NCBI GenBank assembly: GCA_022842905.1
Contig: JALHOS010000011.1
Location: forward strand, 1 to 44,834
Reading direction: 5' to 3'
Origin: Myxococcaceae bacterium
Lineage (GTDB): Bacteria; Myxococcota; Myxococcia; Myxococcales; Myxococcaceae
Length of the DNA stretch: 44,834 bases
Positions 14,935 to 23,192 of the stretch are shown one piece after another. Numbering within the stretch: position 1 is the stretch's first letter; the number at the start of each line of letters is the position of its first letter. The notes below the pieces were generated by a model. The model was not told the DNA's origin. It saw only the letters and a program-made list of their open reading frames with translations, and did not search any database. A program made the translations under genes and the position numbers.

Positions 14935-17298
14935 TCAGGGCTGCTGCGAGAGCCGCCACCGCAGGTAGTCGTAGTTGGCCGTCCCGCTCCGCGTGCTCGG
15001 CTCGAAGATGAGGTACTCGGCGTACTCGTTCCACTGCGAGATGTTCACCGGGTACTTCGCCGGTGAGTGCGGGGAGATGTTGAGCCACTTCAGCCGCGTG
15101 GCCTCGGGCACCTTGTTCGCCACCAGGTGGAAGTCGGCGAACGTGCGCACCACCCAGTTGGCCTGAAACCACCACAGGAAGTGGTCGCCCTCGAGGCTGT
15201 TCAAGTAGTCCTTCGTCGCCTCGTCGCCCCACGTCGAGTGGAAGACGTTGCCGTTGTAGTGAGTGTTCCCCGGCGGCGTCGACGCGTTGAACATGTTGTC
15301 GATCCACTCGATGTCCGTCTGCGCGTGCATCCACGCGAGCGCGGCGCTCAGCTCCGAGGGGGTCATGTTCAGCTGGCTGGGCAGGCTGTCGATGACGACG
15401 TAAGAGCGACCGCTCGGGGCGCGCGCCGAGAACGGGTCCGGCAGCCGCTGCCGCCACCAGGCAATGGCCGCCTGCAGCTTGGGCAGCACCTGCGCGCCGC
15501 GCACGCCGTCGTAGTTCATGAGCGAGAAGTTCGGCACGTAGCGCACGCCCTGGGCACGCGCGGCCTCCCGCAGCTCGTCGTACATGGCGAAGGGGCGGCG
15601 CAGCGTGCCTGAATCGCAGCCGGGCCCTCCGCTCCAGGTGCCGTTCCAACACGCGCCGTAGCCACTGGCGGCGCTGTCCGCGTCCGTCATGAGCAGCGCG
15701 GCGACGGCCACGGTGCTGCCCAACCCGGCGATGAGCTCCATCTGGTGCGCGAGAATGTCCTGCGAGCGCGCGCGGTACGCGCTCATGCCCCCGTACGCCG
15801 GCCACTCCAGGTCCGCGCCGGGCAGGTCCGTCGTCACCCCGCCCCAGCCGCCCACCTGGAACGTGATGAGGTTCTTCACGCGCGACGTCGGCACCGCCGC
15901 CGTGCACGTCGGCTGGGTGAAGGTCCCCGACAGCGCTCCGTTGGTGCAGGTTCGCGTCTGCCGCGCGCAGGGCAGGCCCGCCGGCGCCACGGCCGCTTGG
16001 TACGCCACGACGGACGTGCCGTTCGGCACCGTCAGCGCCCCGAAGGTGCAGCTCGCCGACGCGCAGGTGTTGGTCGTGTCCGTCCACGCGCTCCACGTCG
16101 GACTGGTGGCCCCCGCCGGGCAGGACGAGGTGCGCTGCTGCACCCAGGTGCCCGTCTGGCCGGAAGGACAGCTGAGCGTCCGCGACTGTGGCGCGTCCGG
16201 GGTGCACGACGGCGCCGCGGGGCTGCAGGACGCGTAGCGGTAGCTCCCCGACAGCGCGCCGTTGGTGCAGGTCCGCTGCTGCGAGGTGCAGGTCTGGCCC
16301 GCGGGCACCGAGTCGGTGAAGTACGCCGTCACGCTCGCGCCGTTGGCCACGGTGCCGCCGCCGAAGCTGCACGACGTGCCCGCGCAGGTGTTGGTGGTGT
16401 CGACCCACGCGCTCCACACGGGGCTCGTGGCTCCTTGAGGACAGCTCGAGCTCCGCGACTGCACCCACGTCCCGCTGGTGCCGGCCGGGCAGCTGAGTGT
16501 TTGGGTCTGGTCCGTCAGCGACGTGCAGCCCGCGTCGGCCGTCGCGCAGCTCGGGAAAGCGAAGCTGCCGGACAGCACGCCGTCGGTGCAGGTGCGCGTC
16601 TGCGCTTGGCACTGCTCGCCGCTGCCGACCGTCGCGGCCGCGTACGCGGTGACGCTCGTCCCGCTGGGCAGCGCGCGGCCATCGAAGCTGCACGCCGCCG
16701 GCCCGGCGCAGGTGTTGGGGGTGTCCGTCCACGCGCTCCACACCGGGTTGAGCGCCCCCGCCGGGCAGCTCGACGTGCGCACCTGGGTGCGCGTGCCCGT
16801 CTGGCCGGCAGGGCAGCTGAGCTGTTGCTGCTGGGCGGGCGCCGGCGTGCAGCCGCCGTCTTCGGTTCCGCAGCTGGCGAAGGGGTAAGTGCCGGTCAGG
16901 AAGCCGTCGATGCAGCTGCGCTGCTGCTCGGCGCAGCGCTGGCCGGGGAGCGCTGAGCTCGTCGCGTACGCCGTCACGCTGGTGCCGTCGGGCACCGAGC
17001 GCCCGTCGAAGCTGCACGCGCGCAGGGCCAGGCAGGTGTCGGCCTGGACCGTCCAGGCGCCCCAGGTGCGGCCGCCGTCTTCCAAGCAGGACGACGAGCG
17101 CGTCTCGGTCCGCTCGCCGGACAGGCCTCCATCACACGAGAGGACGCGCTGCTCGCTGTCCGTCCGGCAGCTCACGCCCGCGTCTCGACGAACCGGCGGG
17201 GCGCAGCTGTCTCCTGTGCAGCGAGCGGTGGCGTCGTCGCAGCCAAGGCAGAGGAGCGCCGCGGCCCACACGCTCAGCAGGAAGCGGTCAACGCGCAT
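14935..17298 (-). CDS. Lipoprotein with TSP1-like repeats and GH99-like domain
   Basis: A 787-aa lipoprotein: the signal peptide ends in CLGC (Cys20). Residues about 45-470 hold four full and one partial repeat of about 95 residues, each with CSFDGR..VPxGTSVTAY, QxRTCTxGxLSGxF, LSCPAGQTGT and a W..W...C end such as SPVWSAWVDTTNTC, like thrombospondin type 1 modules. Residues 472-787 form a TIM-barrel-like domain (NLITFQVGGWGG at the start) with SQWNEYAEYLIFEPS at about 753-767. That block matches the acid motif of GH99/GH71-like or DUF5010-type glycoside hydrolases, where the Glu residues of WNEYAE would be catalytic. I infer a surface enzyme that binds and cuts a polysaccharide or glycan. 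It converges with the protease gene. Confidence 0.82.
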   Translation of the reverse strand: MRVDRFLLSVWAAALLCLGCDDATARCTGDSCAPPVRRDAGVSCRTDSEQRVLSCDGGLSGERTETRSSSCLEDGGRTWGAWTVQADTCLALRACSFDGRSVPDGTSVTAYATSSALPGQRCAEQQRSCIDGFLTGTYPFASCGTEDGGCTPAPAQQQQLSCPAGQTGTRTQVRTSSCPAGALNPVWSAWTDTPNTCAGPAACSFDGRALPSGTSVTAYAAATVGSGEQCQAQTRTCTDGVLSGSFAFPSCATADAGCTSLTDQTQTLSCPAGTSGTWVQSRSSSCPQGATSPVWSAWVDTTNTCAGTSCSFGGGTVANGASVTAYFTDSVPAGQTCTSQQRTCTNGALSGSYRYASCSPAAPSCTPDAPQSRTLSCPSGQTGTWVQQRTSSCPAGATSPTWSAWTDTTNTCASASCTFGALTVPNGTSVVAYQAAVAPAGLPCARQTRTCTNGALSGTFTQPTCTAAVPTSRVKNLITFQVGGWGGVTTDLPGADLEWPAYGGMSAYRARSQDILAHQMELIAGLGSTVAVAALLMTDADSAASGYGACWNGTWSGGPGCDSGTLRRPFAMYDELREAARAQGVRYVPNFSLMNYDGVRGAQVLPKLQAAIAWWRQRLPDPFSARAPSGRSYVVIDSLPSQLNMTPSELSAALAWMHAQTDIEWIDNMFNASTPPGNTHYNGNVFHSTWGDEATKDYLNSLEGDHFLWWFQANWVVRTFADFHLVANKVPEATRLKWLNISPHSPAKYPVNISQWNEYAEYLIFEPSTRSGTANYDYLRWRLSQQP

Positions 17299-17371
17299 CG
17301 GCGCAGGCTAGCCACGGGGCTGCGAGCCAGCAACGCCGCGCCACGAACGCACACGGCTCCAGTCCGAGCGG

Positions 17372-18364
17372 CTAGCGCCGGCCGCCCAGCCGCTGCGACT
17401 CGCGGAGGATGAAGCCCTTGTCCTCGGTCTTCAGGTTCTCCAGCTGCACGCCGAAGCCGCGCAGGTGGCGCTCGTCGCTGAACGTGCTCTCGAGCACCAC
17501 CGAGCCGCGCGCCGAGACGACCTTGTTCACGTCGGCGAATTCGAAGGCCAGCTCCAGCCGCGTACCCAACGCCAGCGTCGGCATGCACGGGAAGAACACG
17601 CCGTTGCAGGACTGCAGGTTCATCAGCCGGTGGCCGGTGAAGACGAAGCTCGTCTCCGGGGTGACGGCCAGCGAGCCGAGGAGCGACTGGTTCGGCTGCG
17701 GCTTGAGCTTGAGCGCGTCCAGCGGCCACATCGGTTGCGCCTTGCCGGGGCTGGGCGTGGGCCGCGAGCTGGGCGGGAAGGGCGGCTGCGAAGGCCGCGG
17801 CGAGGGGCTGCTGAAGGGCACCGGCGACGAAGGACTCGCGAAAGGCACCGGCGAAGACGGGCTCGCGAAGGGCACCGGCGACGGGGCGATGGTGGGGGCC
17901 ACCGTGGGCGCGTCTGGCGGGAGGCTCGCCTCGACCTGCTGAATCACCTCCGACAGGTACTGGTACGTCAGCAGGTGCGCACGCAGCAGCGCCGGGTGAA
18001 CGTCCTTCGCCAGGCGGGCGGGGTGGAAGCGCTTGGCGAGGTTGAGGAAGCCCTGACGGAAGTCGCGGCGACTCGCGCTCGCCGGCACGCCGAAGAGCTG
18101 GTTGGGCGTCAGCTCTTTGAAGCGGTCGAGTTCGAAGAGCACCTTCTGCGCTTCTTGCTCTTCACGGCGCTGCTTCGCCTCCGGGGCCTCGGCGCCCACC
18201 AGCGCTTGGGTCCGCAGGTCGTGGCGCAGGCCGCTCCAGCTGACGCCGTCCCGCGAGACCTTGACGAACAAGCCTGGCCGCTCTCGCAAGAGCGAGACGG
18301 CGACGTCCTTGCCGAGGGGGCCGACGATGGCGCCCTTCGTGTCCATGAGAAACCAGTTGTCCAT
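17372..18364 (-). CDS. GYF_2 / J-like / PilZ domain protein
   Basis: A 330-aa cytoplasmic protein with three parts. Residues 1-60 (NWFLMDTKGAIVGPLGKDVA) look like a GYF_2 domain. Residues about 85-147 (TPNQLFGVPASASRRDFRQG and onward) resemble a J-domain helix pair, but the diagnostic HPD is HPA in RFHPARLAKD, so DnaK stimulation is doubtful. A Pro/Ser linker follows with repeats of SPVPFASPS. The last 100 residues (from TSFVFTGHRLMNLQ to LRESQRL) are a PilZ domain of the TIGR02266 type frequent in myxobacteria; c-di-GMP binding is possible but the usual RxxxR/DxSxxG residues are not obvious. It lies at the distal end of the two-component gene run. Confidence 0.78.
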   Translation of the reverse strand: MDNWFLMDTKGAIVGPLGKDVAVSLLRERPGLFVKVSRDGVSWSGLRHDLRTQALVGAEAPEAKQRREEQEAQKVLFELDRFKELTPNQLFGVPASASRRDFRQGFLNLAKRFHPARLAKDVHPALLRAHLLTYQYLSEVIQQVEASLPPDAPTVAPTIAPSPVPFASPSSPVPFASPSSPVPFSSPSPRPSQPPFPPSSRPTPSPGKAQPMWPLDALKLKPQPNQSLLGSLAVTPETSFVFTGHRLMNLQSCNGVFFPCMPTLALGTRLELAFEFADVNKVVSARGSVVLESTFSDERHLRGFGVQLENLKTEDKGFILRESQRLGGRR

Positions 18365-18485
18365 GCGCGTGCCCAGGAGGTGCAGCGCACTATGCGCAGG
18401 GAAGCCGGTGCGCAGGCAAGCCGCCTGAGTGGCCCAGGGTGCGCTGGAAAATTCTCAGCCGCTGAGCATGCGCCGTCCGACCTCG

Positions 18486-20075
18486 CTACGCGGCTCGGCG
18501 CTCCAGCGGTGCCGGGGCGTGCCGCGCGGAGATCGGCAGCCGCACGTGGAAGGTCGTCCCTTGGCCTGGTGTCGTCTCGAACGTCAGCTCGCCCTGGTGT
18601 TTGTCCACCACGACGGAGCGGGCGATCGCCAAGCCCTGCCCCGTGCCCCGGCCGAGCTCCTTGGTGGTGAAGAAGGGGTCGAACACGCGCTGCTGGACGT
18701 CGGTGGGAATGCCGGTGCCGGTGTCGGAGACGCTCACCTGGACGAAGTCGCCCTCCTGCCTGGTCTCCACGCGAATGGTGCCCTTCCGGTCGGTCCCCTT
18801 GACGACGTCGCCGATGGCGTGCGCGGCGTTCACCACCAGGTTGAGGACGACTTGGTTGACGTCGGCGACGAGGCACTCGACCGGCGGCAGCTCGCCGTAG
18901 CTCGTCACCAGCTCGGCGACGTACTTGTACTCGTTGCGCGCGATGACCAGCGTGCTCTGAATGGCGCGGTTGAGGTCCACTGGGCTCTTCTCTTTCGCCC
19001 CCGGGTGGGCGAACTCCTTCATGGACTTGACGATGACGGCGACGCGGCCCAGCCCCTCGAGCGCGCGGGTGGCGGCCTGCGGCATGCGCTCGAGCAGGTA
19101 GTCCAGGTCCGCTTCTGCTTCGGCGTCGCGCGCAGCCTGCACGAGCGGCGCGTGGGGGCCGTCGGCCGCCGCGTCGAGCACCGCGTGATAGCGCTCCACC
19201 AAGCCGGCCAGGTCGCCCAGGCCGTCCTTGAGGAAGTGCACGCTGTCGCTGACGAACTGGACGGGGGTGTTGATTTCATGGGCGATGCCCGAGGCCAAGC
19301 GGCCGACGGCCTCGAGCTTCTGGGCCTGCCGCAGCTCGACCTCCATCTGCTGGCGGCTCGTCGTCTCCACCTTGAGCGACTCGTGGGCCTGCCGCAGCTG
19401 CTCTTCGGACACCCGCACCGACTCGAGCGCCTCGGCGAGCGCGCGGTTGGCGCGGGCCTGGGAGCGGCTCGACAAGAAGCTGCGCCGCTCCAGCTCCCGG
19501 CGCACGAAGGTCGCCGCCACCGCCAGCAGCGCCGCCGAGAACACGTACGCCCCGACGCCGAACGTCGTCGCCAGGTCGACGTGCGGGTTGGTCGCGACCG
19601 AGGCGCCGTAGGCCAGCAGCGCCACGCTGAAACACAGGGCCGTCAGCCGCCAGGTCCACAGCGCGAGGAGCCCCGCGCCCCAGAAGAGCAGCGAGAAGCC
19701 GATGGCGTACTGGGTGTGGTGCTCGACGCGGCTCAGGAAGAAGGCCACCACCAGCGCGGCGCTCAGCCACGTCAGCGCCGTCAGCGCGCGGTGGAGCCAC
19801 AGGTCCGGCGGCCCACGCAGCCGAAGCCACGAGAGCGCCGCGATGACGGTGACGACGGCCCTCGGCCAGCGAAAGCCCGGCGCCAGGCCCGGCTCCACCC
19901 ACCAGTCGAGCGCCGCGTATGCGGGGAACAGCACCGCCACGGCGGCGAGCGCCATCGACATGGCCGCGCGCTCTTGCTCGAGCAGCGCCGCCGCCCACGC
20001 GCGCTCTTCTTCGAGCGCTTCGTCGGCCACCGCGGGCCCGGTGCTCCCGGCTCCTGCCCTGAGCGTGGCGGCCAT
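18486..20075 (-). CDS. Membrane sensor histidine kinase
   Basis: A 529-aa sensor kinase. After about 40 hydrophilic residues there are roughly six hydrophobic helices between residues 40 and 190, with little periplasmic sequence, so it may sense a membrane or intracellular cue. A coiled segment leads to the H-box SGIAHEINTPVQFVSDSVHF (phospho-acceptor His266). The ATPase part has the N-box VVLNLVVNAAHAIGD, G1 box VSDTGTGIP, F-box DPFFTTKELGRGTGQGLAI and G2. It follows the degenerate HD-GYP regulator gene on the same strand, which is a likely partner. Its H-box region is closely related to that of the hemerythrin kinase at 23193. Confidence 0.92.
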   Translation of the reverse strand: MAATLRAGAGSTGPAVADEALEEERAWAAALLEQERAAMSMALAAVAVLFPAYAALDWWVEPGLAPGFRWPRAVVTVIAALSWLRLRGPPDLWLHRALTALTWLSAALVVAFFLSRVEHHTQYAIGFSLLFWGAGLLALWTWRLTALCFSVALLAYGASVATNPHVDLATTFGVGAYVFSAALLAVAATFVRRELERRSFLSSRSQARANRALAEALESVRVSEEQLRQAHESLKVETTSRQQMEVELRQAQKLEAVGRLASGIAHEINTPVQFVSDSVHFLKDGLGDLAGLVERYHAVLDAAADGPHAPLVQAARDAEAEADLDYLLERMPQAATRALEGLGRVAVIVKSMKEFAHPGAKEKSPVDLNRAIQSTLVIARNEYKYVAELVTSYGELPPVECLVADVNQVVLNLVVNAAHAIGDVVKGTDRKGTIRVETRQEGDFVQVSVSDTGTGIPTDVQQRVFDPFFTTKELGRGTGQGLAIARSVVVDKHQGELTFETTPGQGTTFHVRLPISARHAPAPLERRAA

Positions 20076-20183
20076 GCGCAGTCGCTACGCAAGCGCCGTG
20101 CGCGCGGCCGCGGGCGTCGTCGCGTCGGCAGGTTGACTCGCAGCGCCCTGGGTCAGCCGGGCTTCAGCAGAGCGGAGCGCTCG

Positions 20184-21326
20184 TCAATTCGCCGTCGCCG
20201 GCTTGCGCGACATCACCTTGAGCGGCAGCCGCAGCACGCCCGCTTGGAAGTTGCGCGCTCGCTCCAAGAAGCTCGCCGTCACCGTGTACCCCCGGGGCAC
20301 GAGCAGCCCGCCGGACGTCATGCGCACCTCTTCGGCGAAGACCATGCCCACGCGCAGCCCGTCGAGGCCGACCTCCGAGAGCTCACCGAAGTCGGCCTTG
20401 GCCAGGTGCAGCAGCGCGTCGAACAGCGCCGCGTCGCCCAGCTCGGCCTGGGCCCGGAGCGCCAACGATGCCAGCTCCGGCGTCGTTCCGGCCACCACCA
20501 GCCGCTCGTAGTCCGTGGCCAGCCGCAGCACCTGCACCCGCTGGCGCAGGCTCGGCGCGTGGGCCTGGGCCGCAGGGAGGCTTGGCCGGTGCACCCAGCG
20601 CAGCAGCTCGCGCACCCCTTCGAGCCGGGGAATGTGGCCCAGCAGGTGCTCGACCGTCGCGGGGGCGGCGTCCGCCATTTTCTGTTCCGCGGCAGAGAGC
20701 GCGCGGCCGTCATGGAGCTTCTCGGCCACTTCGTCCGGCAGCGTCACGGCGCCCAGCTGCGCCAGGAGCGCGGCGACCTCGAGTTGCCAGACGTCGGCCA
20801 GGCCCAGCGTGCGCGCCAGCGTGCCCACGTGCTGCTTGATGCGCGAGGCCCGCCCGAAGACGAGCGGCCGGGTGAGCGCCAGGACGTCGGTCAGGGCTTT
20901 GACGGCGCCCTGGAGCGTCTGCTCGAGCAGCACGCGCTCGGCGGTGCGCAGCCGGTGGTGCTCCACGCCGTCCTGCAGCACCCCCTGCAGCACGTCGGGG
21001 GAGACGGGCTTCTGGAGGAAGCGAAACACCTGCCCGAAGTTCACCGCGGCGATGGCGGCGTCGAGGTCCGTCTGCCCCGTCAGCAAGATGCGCGTGGTGT
21101 CGGGGACGAGGGCCCGCGCTTCTCGGAGGAACGTGGCCCCGTCCATGCCGGGCATGCGCATGTCGGAGACGACGCAGACGACGGACGGGTCCGCGCGCAA
21201 CAGCTCGAGGCCCGCCTCTCCGCCCGGCGCGGTCTGCACGTCGAAGCGCCGACGCAGCATGAGCGACAGGCCTTCGAGGAGCTGCGGCTCGTCGTCCACG
21301 CAGAGCACCCGAGGTTTGGCTTCCAT
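20184..21326 (-). CDS. Response regulator with degenerate HD-GYP-like output
   Basis: A 380-aa regulator; the ATG at 21326 follows a good GGGGGAGAG ribosome site. Receiver residues are complete: acidic pair D11/D12, phospho-acceptor D55 in VVSDMRMPGMDG, Thr83 and Lys106 in FLQKPV. The output (about 150-330) aligns with HD-GYP phosphodiesterases, but AALLHDIGK is replaced by AALLAQLGAVTLPDEV and the later HHE..DG..GYP by VHRPSLP. Metal ligands are therefore lost and c-di-GMP hydrolysis is unlikely. It probably acts by protein contact. It stands between the receiver-HDOD gene and the membrane kinase gene on one strand. Confidence 0.9.
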   Translation of the reverse strand: MEAKPRVLCVDDEPQLLEGLSLMLRRRFDVQTAPGGEAGLELLRADPSVVCVVSDMRMPGMDGATFLREARALVPDTTRILLTGQTDLDAAIAAVNFGQVFRFLQKPVSPDVLQGVLQDGVEHHRLRTAERVLLEQTLQGAVKALTDVLALTRPLVFGRASRIKQHVGTLARTLGLADVWQLEVAALLAQLGAVTLPDEVAEKLHDGRALSAAEQKMADAAPATVEHLLGHIPRLEGVRELLRWVHRPSLPAAQAHAPSLRQRVQVLRLATDYERLVVAGTTPELASLALRAQAELGDAALFDALLHLAKADFGELSEVGLDGLRVGMVFAEEVRMTSGGLLVPRGYTVTASFLERARNFQAGVLRLPLKVMSRKPATAN

Positions 21327-21343
21327 CGCGCTCTCCCCCTGTC

Positions 21344-22576
21344 CTACGCCGCGCGCCGAGGTGCTGCGCGCGCGGCCTTCGCCTGGGCCAGCCAGCCGGG
21401 CAGGCTCGCCGCGTGCCCCGAGCGCGCCAGGAACTCGAGGTCCAAGCCCTGGGGCACCTCGTCCGTTGGGGCCCCGGCCAGCGCCGCCGTCGCCACGTGC
21501 ACGGCGGCCAGAACCTGGTCGCTGCCTTCGCCCACCGTGCTCGGCTCGTGGTGTCCAGCGACGACGCGCACCAGCGCTTCGGGCAACCCCCACACGCCCA
21601 GCAGGTACGCGCCGACGGCCATGTGCGTGGCGCCACAGTGCGCGGCTTCGTGCACGTGCAGTGGCGTCCCTTCGTCCTGGGCTTGGCGCAGGGCGGCGCC
21701 GAAGCCGCTCGGCTCGGCCCGGGCGATGACGAGCTGGCCGATGTCGCAGAGCATGGCCGCGGTGAAGGCGGCGTCGCGCTCGGCGCCGGCCAGCCGCTTG
21801 GCGAGGCCGGCGGTGCGCAGCGCGTTCGCCTGGAGGCCCGCCGCGGAGAACCCGGGCACGTTGGGCTCGGGCACCGCGAAGACGTGCGCGGAGATGGCGA
21901 GCGTCTTCACCGTCTCGGTGCCCAGGAACGTCACCGCCTGTTTGACGGACACGACGGTCTGCGCCACGCCGAAGTACGCGGAGTTCACCAGCTGCAGCAC
22001 CTTGCTGCACATGGCGGGGTCCCGCTCGACGACGCGCACGAAGTCGTCCGTCGACGCCCTCGGGTTGGACGCCACGTAGGAGAGGTCGAGGTACGTGGAC
22101 GGAATGCTGGGCAGCGCCTGGAGCCCGCCGACCCACGCGCGGACACGCTCGTCCGCCACCGTGCGCTTGAGCGCTTCGGCGCGGTTGAGCATGACGCGCA
22201 GCGCTTCACCGTCGTACGGCTTGGCGAGGAACTGGTGGGCCACCGTCGCCGCCCGCAGGGCCGCCGCCTTCTCCGACGAGCCGGACAGCACCACGCGAAT
22301 CGCCGACGGGCAGCGCTGCTGCACGGCCGCGAGGAAGGCGGCGCCGTCCACCGGGGCCATGCGCAGGTCACTGAAGACGATGTCGAAGGGGCCGGCGTCC
22401 ACGGCCTCGAGCCCGGCTTGCGGCCCTTCGGCGAAGGACAACAGCCAACGGCGGCGCTCCTTGCGCAGCAGGTCTTTGAGCCCGTCGAGCACCGCGCGCT
22501 CGTCGTCGACGAAGAGCACCCGCAGCGGCGGCGACGTGGGCGCGGGGGTGACGCCGGACGGCAGCTCAGCGTCCAT
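21344..22576 (-). CDS. Response regulator with HDOD output domain
   Basis: A 410-aa protein. The receiver at residues 17-135 has DD at 24/25, phospho-acceptor Asp70 in IVFSDLRMAPVDG, and Lys in FLAKPYDG. The second part is an HDOD domain: LQALPSIPSTYLDLSYVAS, then a DPAMCSKVLQLVNSAYFG motif, VSVKQAVTFLGTETVKTLAI, and AAMLCDIGQLVIA with the HD pair replaced by CD, as is usual for this non-catalytic family. HDOD proteins typically act as scaffolds in signalling. The start ATG at 22576 overlaps the stop of the lone receiver by 11 bases, so the two genes are coupled. Confidence 0.92.
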   Translation of the reverse strand: MDAELPSGVTPAPTSPPLRVLFVDDERAVLDGLKDLLRKERRRWLLSFAEGPQAGLEAVDAGPFDIVFSDLRMAPVDGAAFLAAVQQRCPSAIRVVLSGSSEKAAALRAATVAHQFLAKPYDGEALRVMLNRAEALKRTVADERVRAWVGGLQALPSIPSTYLDLSYVASNPRASTDDFVRVVERDPAMCSKVLQLVNSAYFGVAQTVVSVKQAVTFLGTETVKTLAISAHVFAVPEPNVPGFSAAGLQANALRTAGLAKRLAGAERDAAFTAAMLCDIGQLVIARAEPSGFGAALRQAQDEGTPLHVHEAAHCGATHMAVGAYLLGVWGLPEALVRVVAGHHEPSTVGEGSDQVLAAVHVATAALAGAPTDEVPQGLDLEFLARSGHAASLPGWLAQAKAARAAPRRAA

Positions 22577-22985
22577 GGCGTGGGCCCCCGTCCTCGGCGT
22601 CCAGCGCCGAGAGGCTCGTTTCGATGGTGGCGCGCAGGACGTCTGCGGGACAGGGCTTGCTGAGCAGCGCGTGCGCCAGGGGTTGTACGCGGGACACCAT
22701 GTCGGGCTCGGCGTGCCCGGACAGGACGACGCGGGCCGTCCGCGGGTGCAGCGCCTGGACGCGGCGCAGGAGCTCCTCGCCGTCGATGCCGGGCATGCGC
22801 AGGTCCGACACCACGACGTCGAAGGAGCGCACGGCCAGCGCGTCGAGCGCGGCCTCGGAGCCCAGCGCGAACTCCATGTCCCAGCGCCGGCGCTCGCGGC
22901 GGAGCAAGTCCTCCAACGCCGTGAGCACCGACGCCTCGTCGTCGACGAAGAGGATTCGACGCCGCGCTGGGCTCGTCAGGGACAT
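22566..22985 (-). CDS. Single-domain response regulator
   Basis: A 139-aa receiver from the ATG at 22985 (MSLTSPARRRILFVDDEASV); an in-frame ATG at 23006 would add seven residues and neither has a clear ribosome site. It has DD at 15/16, phospho-acceptor Asp61 in VVVSDLRMPGIDG, and Lys in LLSKPC. There is no output domain, so it probably relays or tunes phosphate flow. The segment LTALEDLLRRERRRWDMEFA is very close to the receiver of the adjacent HDOD protein, which suggests duplication. It is the first gene of the minus-strand set and lies back to back with the hemerythrin kinase. Confidence 0.88.
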   Translation of the reverse strand: MSLTSPARRRILFVDDEASVLTALEDLLRRERRRWDMEFALGSEAALDALAVRSFDVVVSDLRMPGIDGEELLRRVQALHPRTARVVLSGHAEPDMVSRVQPLAHALLSKPCPADVLRATIETSLSALDAEDGGPRHGR

Positions 22986-23138
22986 GCCAGAGGAGCTGAC
23001 CTGCATCGCGCGCGCCCAGTGCCCGCCCTGGGAGGCACCGGGGTCATCAGGGCCGGCGGCCGCGGCGCCTGGGTCCGCGCGGACTGCCTGACGCCCGGCC
23101 GACCCGGGGCCACGCAAGGACTCGCCCGCCGCGCTGCT

Positions 23139-23154
23139 TGGTACGCGGCGTGCT
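23139..23154 (+). promoter_or_regulatory. Sigma-54 type promoter match
   Basis: TGGTACGCGGCGTGCT matches TGGCACG-N4-TTGCW closely (one pyrimidine change and one T to G) and has the required GG-N10-GC spacing. Transcription would begin near 23164, leaving a leader of about 29 bases that includes the GGAGG at 23182-23186. It would drive the hemerythrin-kinase gene. No enhancer-binding protein is encoded in the window. Confidence 0.55.
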
Positions 23155-23192
23155 CGGGCTCGTCACCGGGAGCACAGGTGCGGGAGGCCGTC

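Noticed and set aside
13541-17017. 1158-codon minus-strand open frame
   Set aside because: It is an off-frame shadow of the TSP1/GH99-like lipoprotein and antisense to the protease gene.
18429-22079. 1216-codon plus-strand open frame across the kinase and regulator genes
   Set aside because: It is antisense to three clear signalling genes; its product is Arg/His/Gly-rich without domains, a usual shadow in GC-rich DNA.
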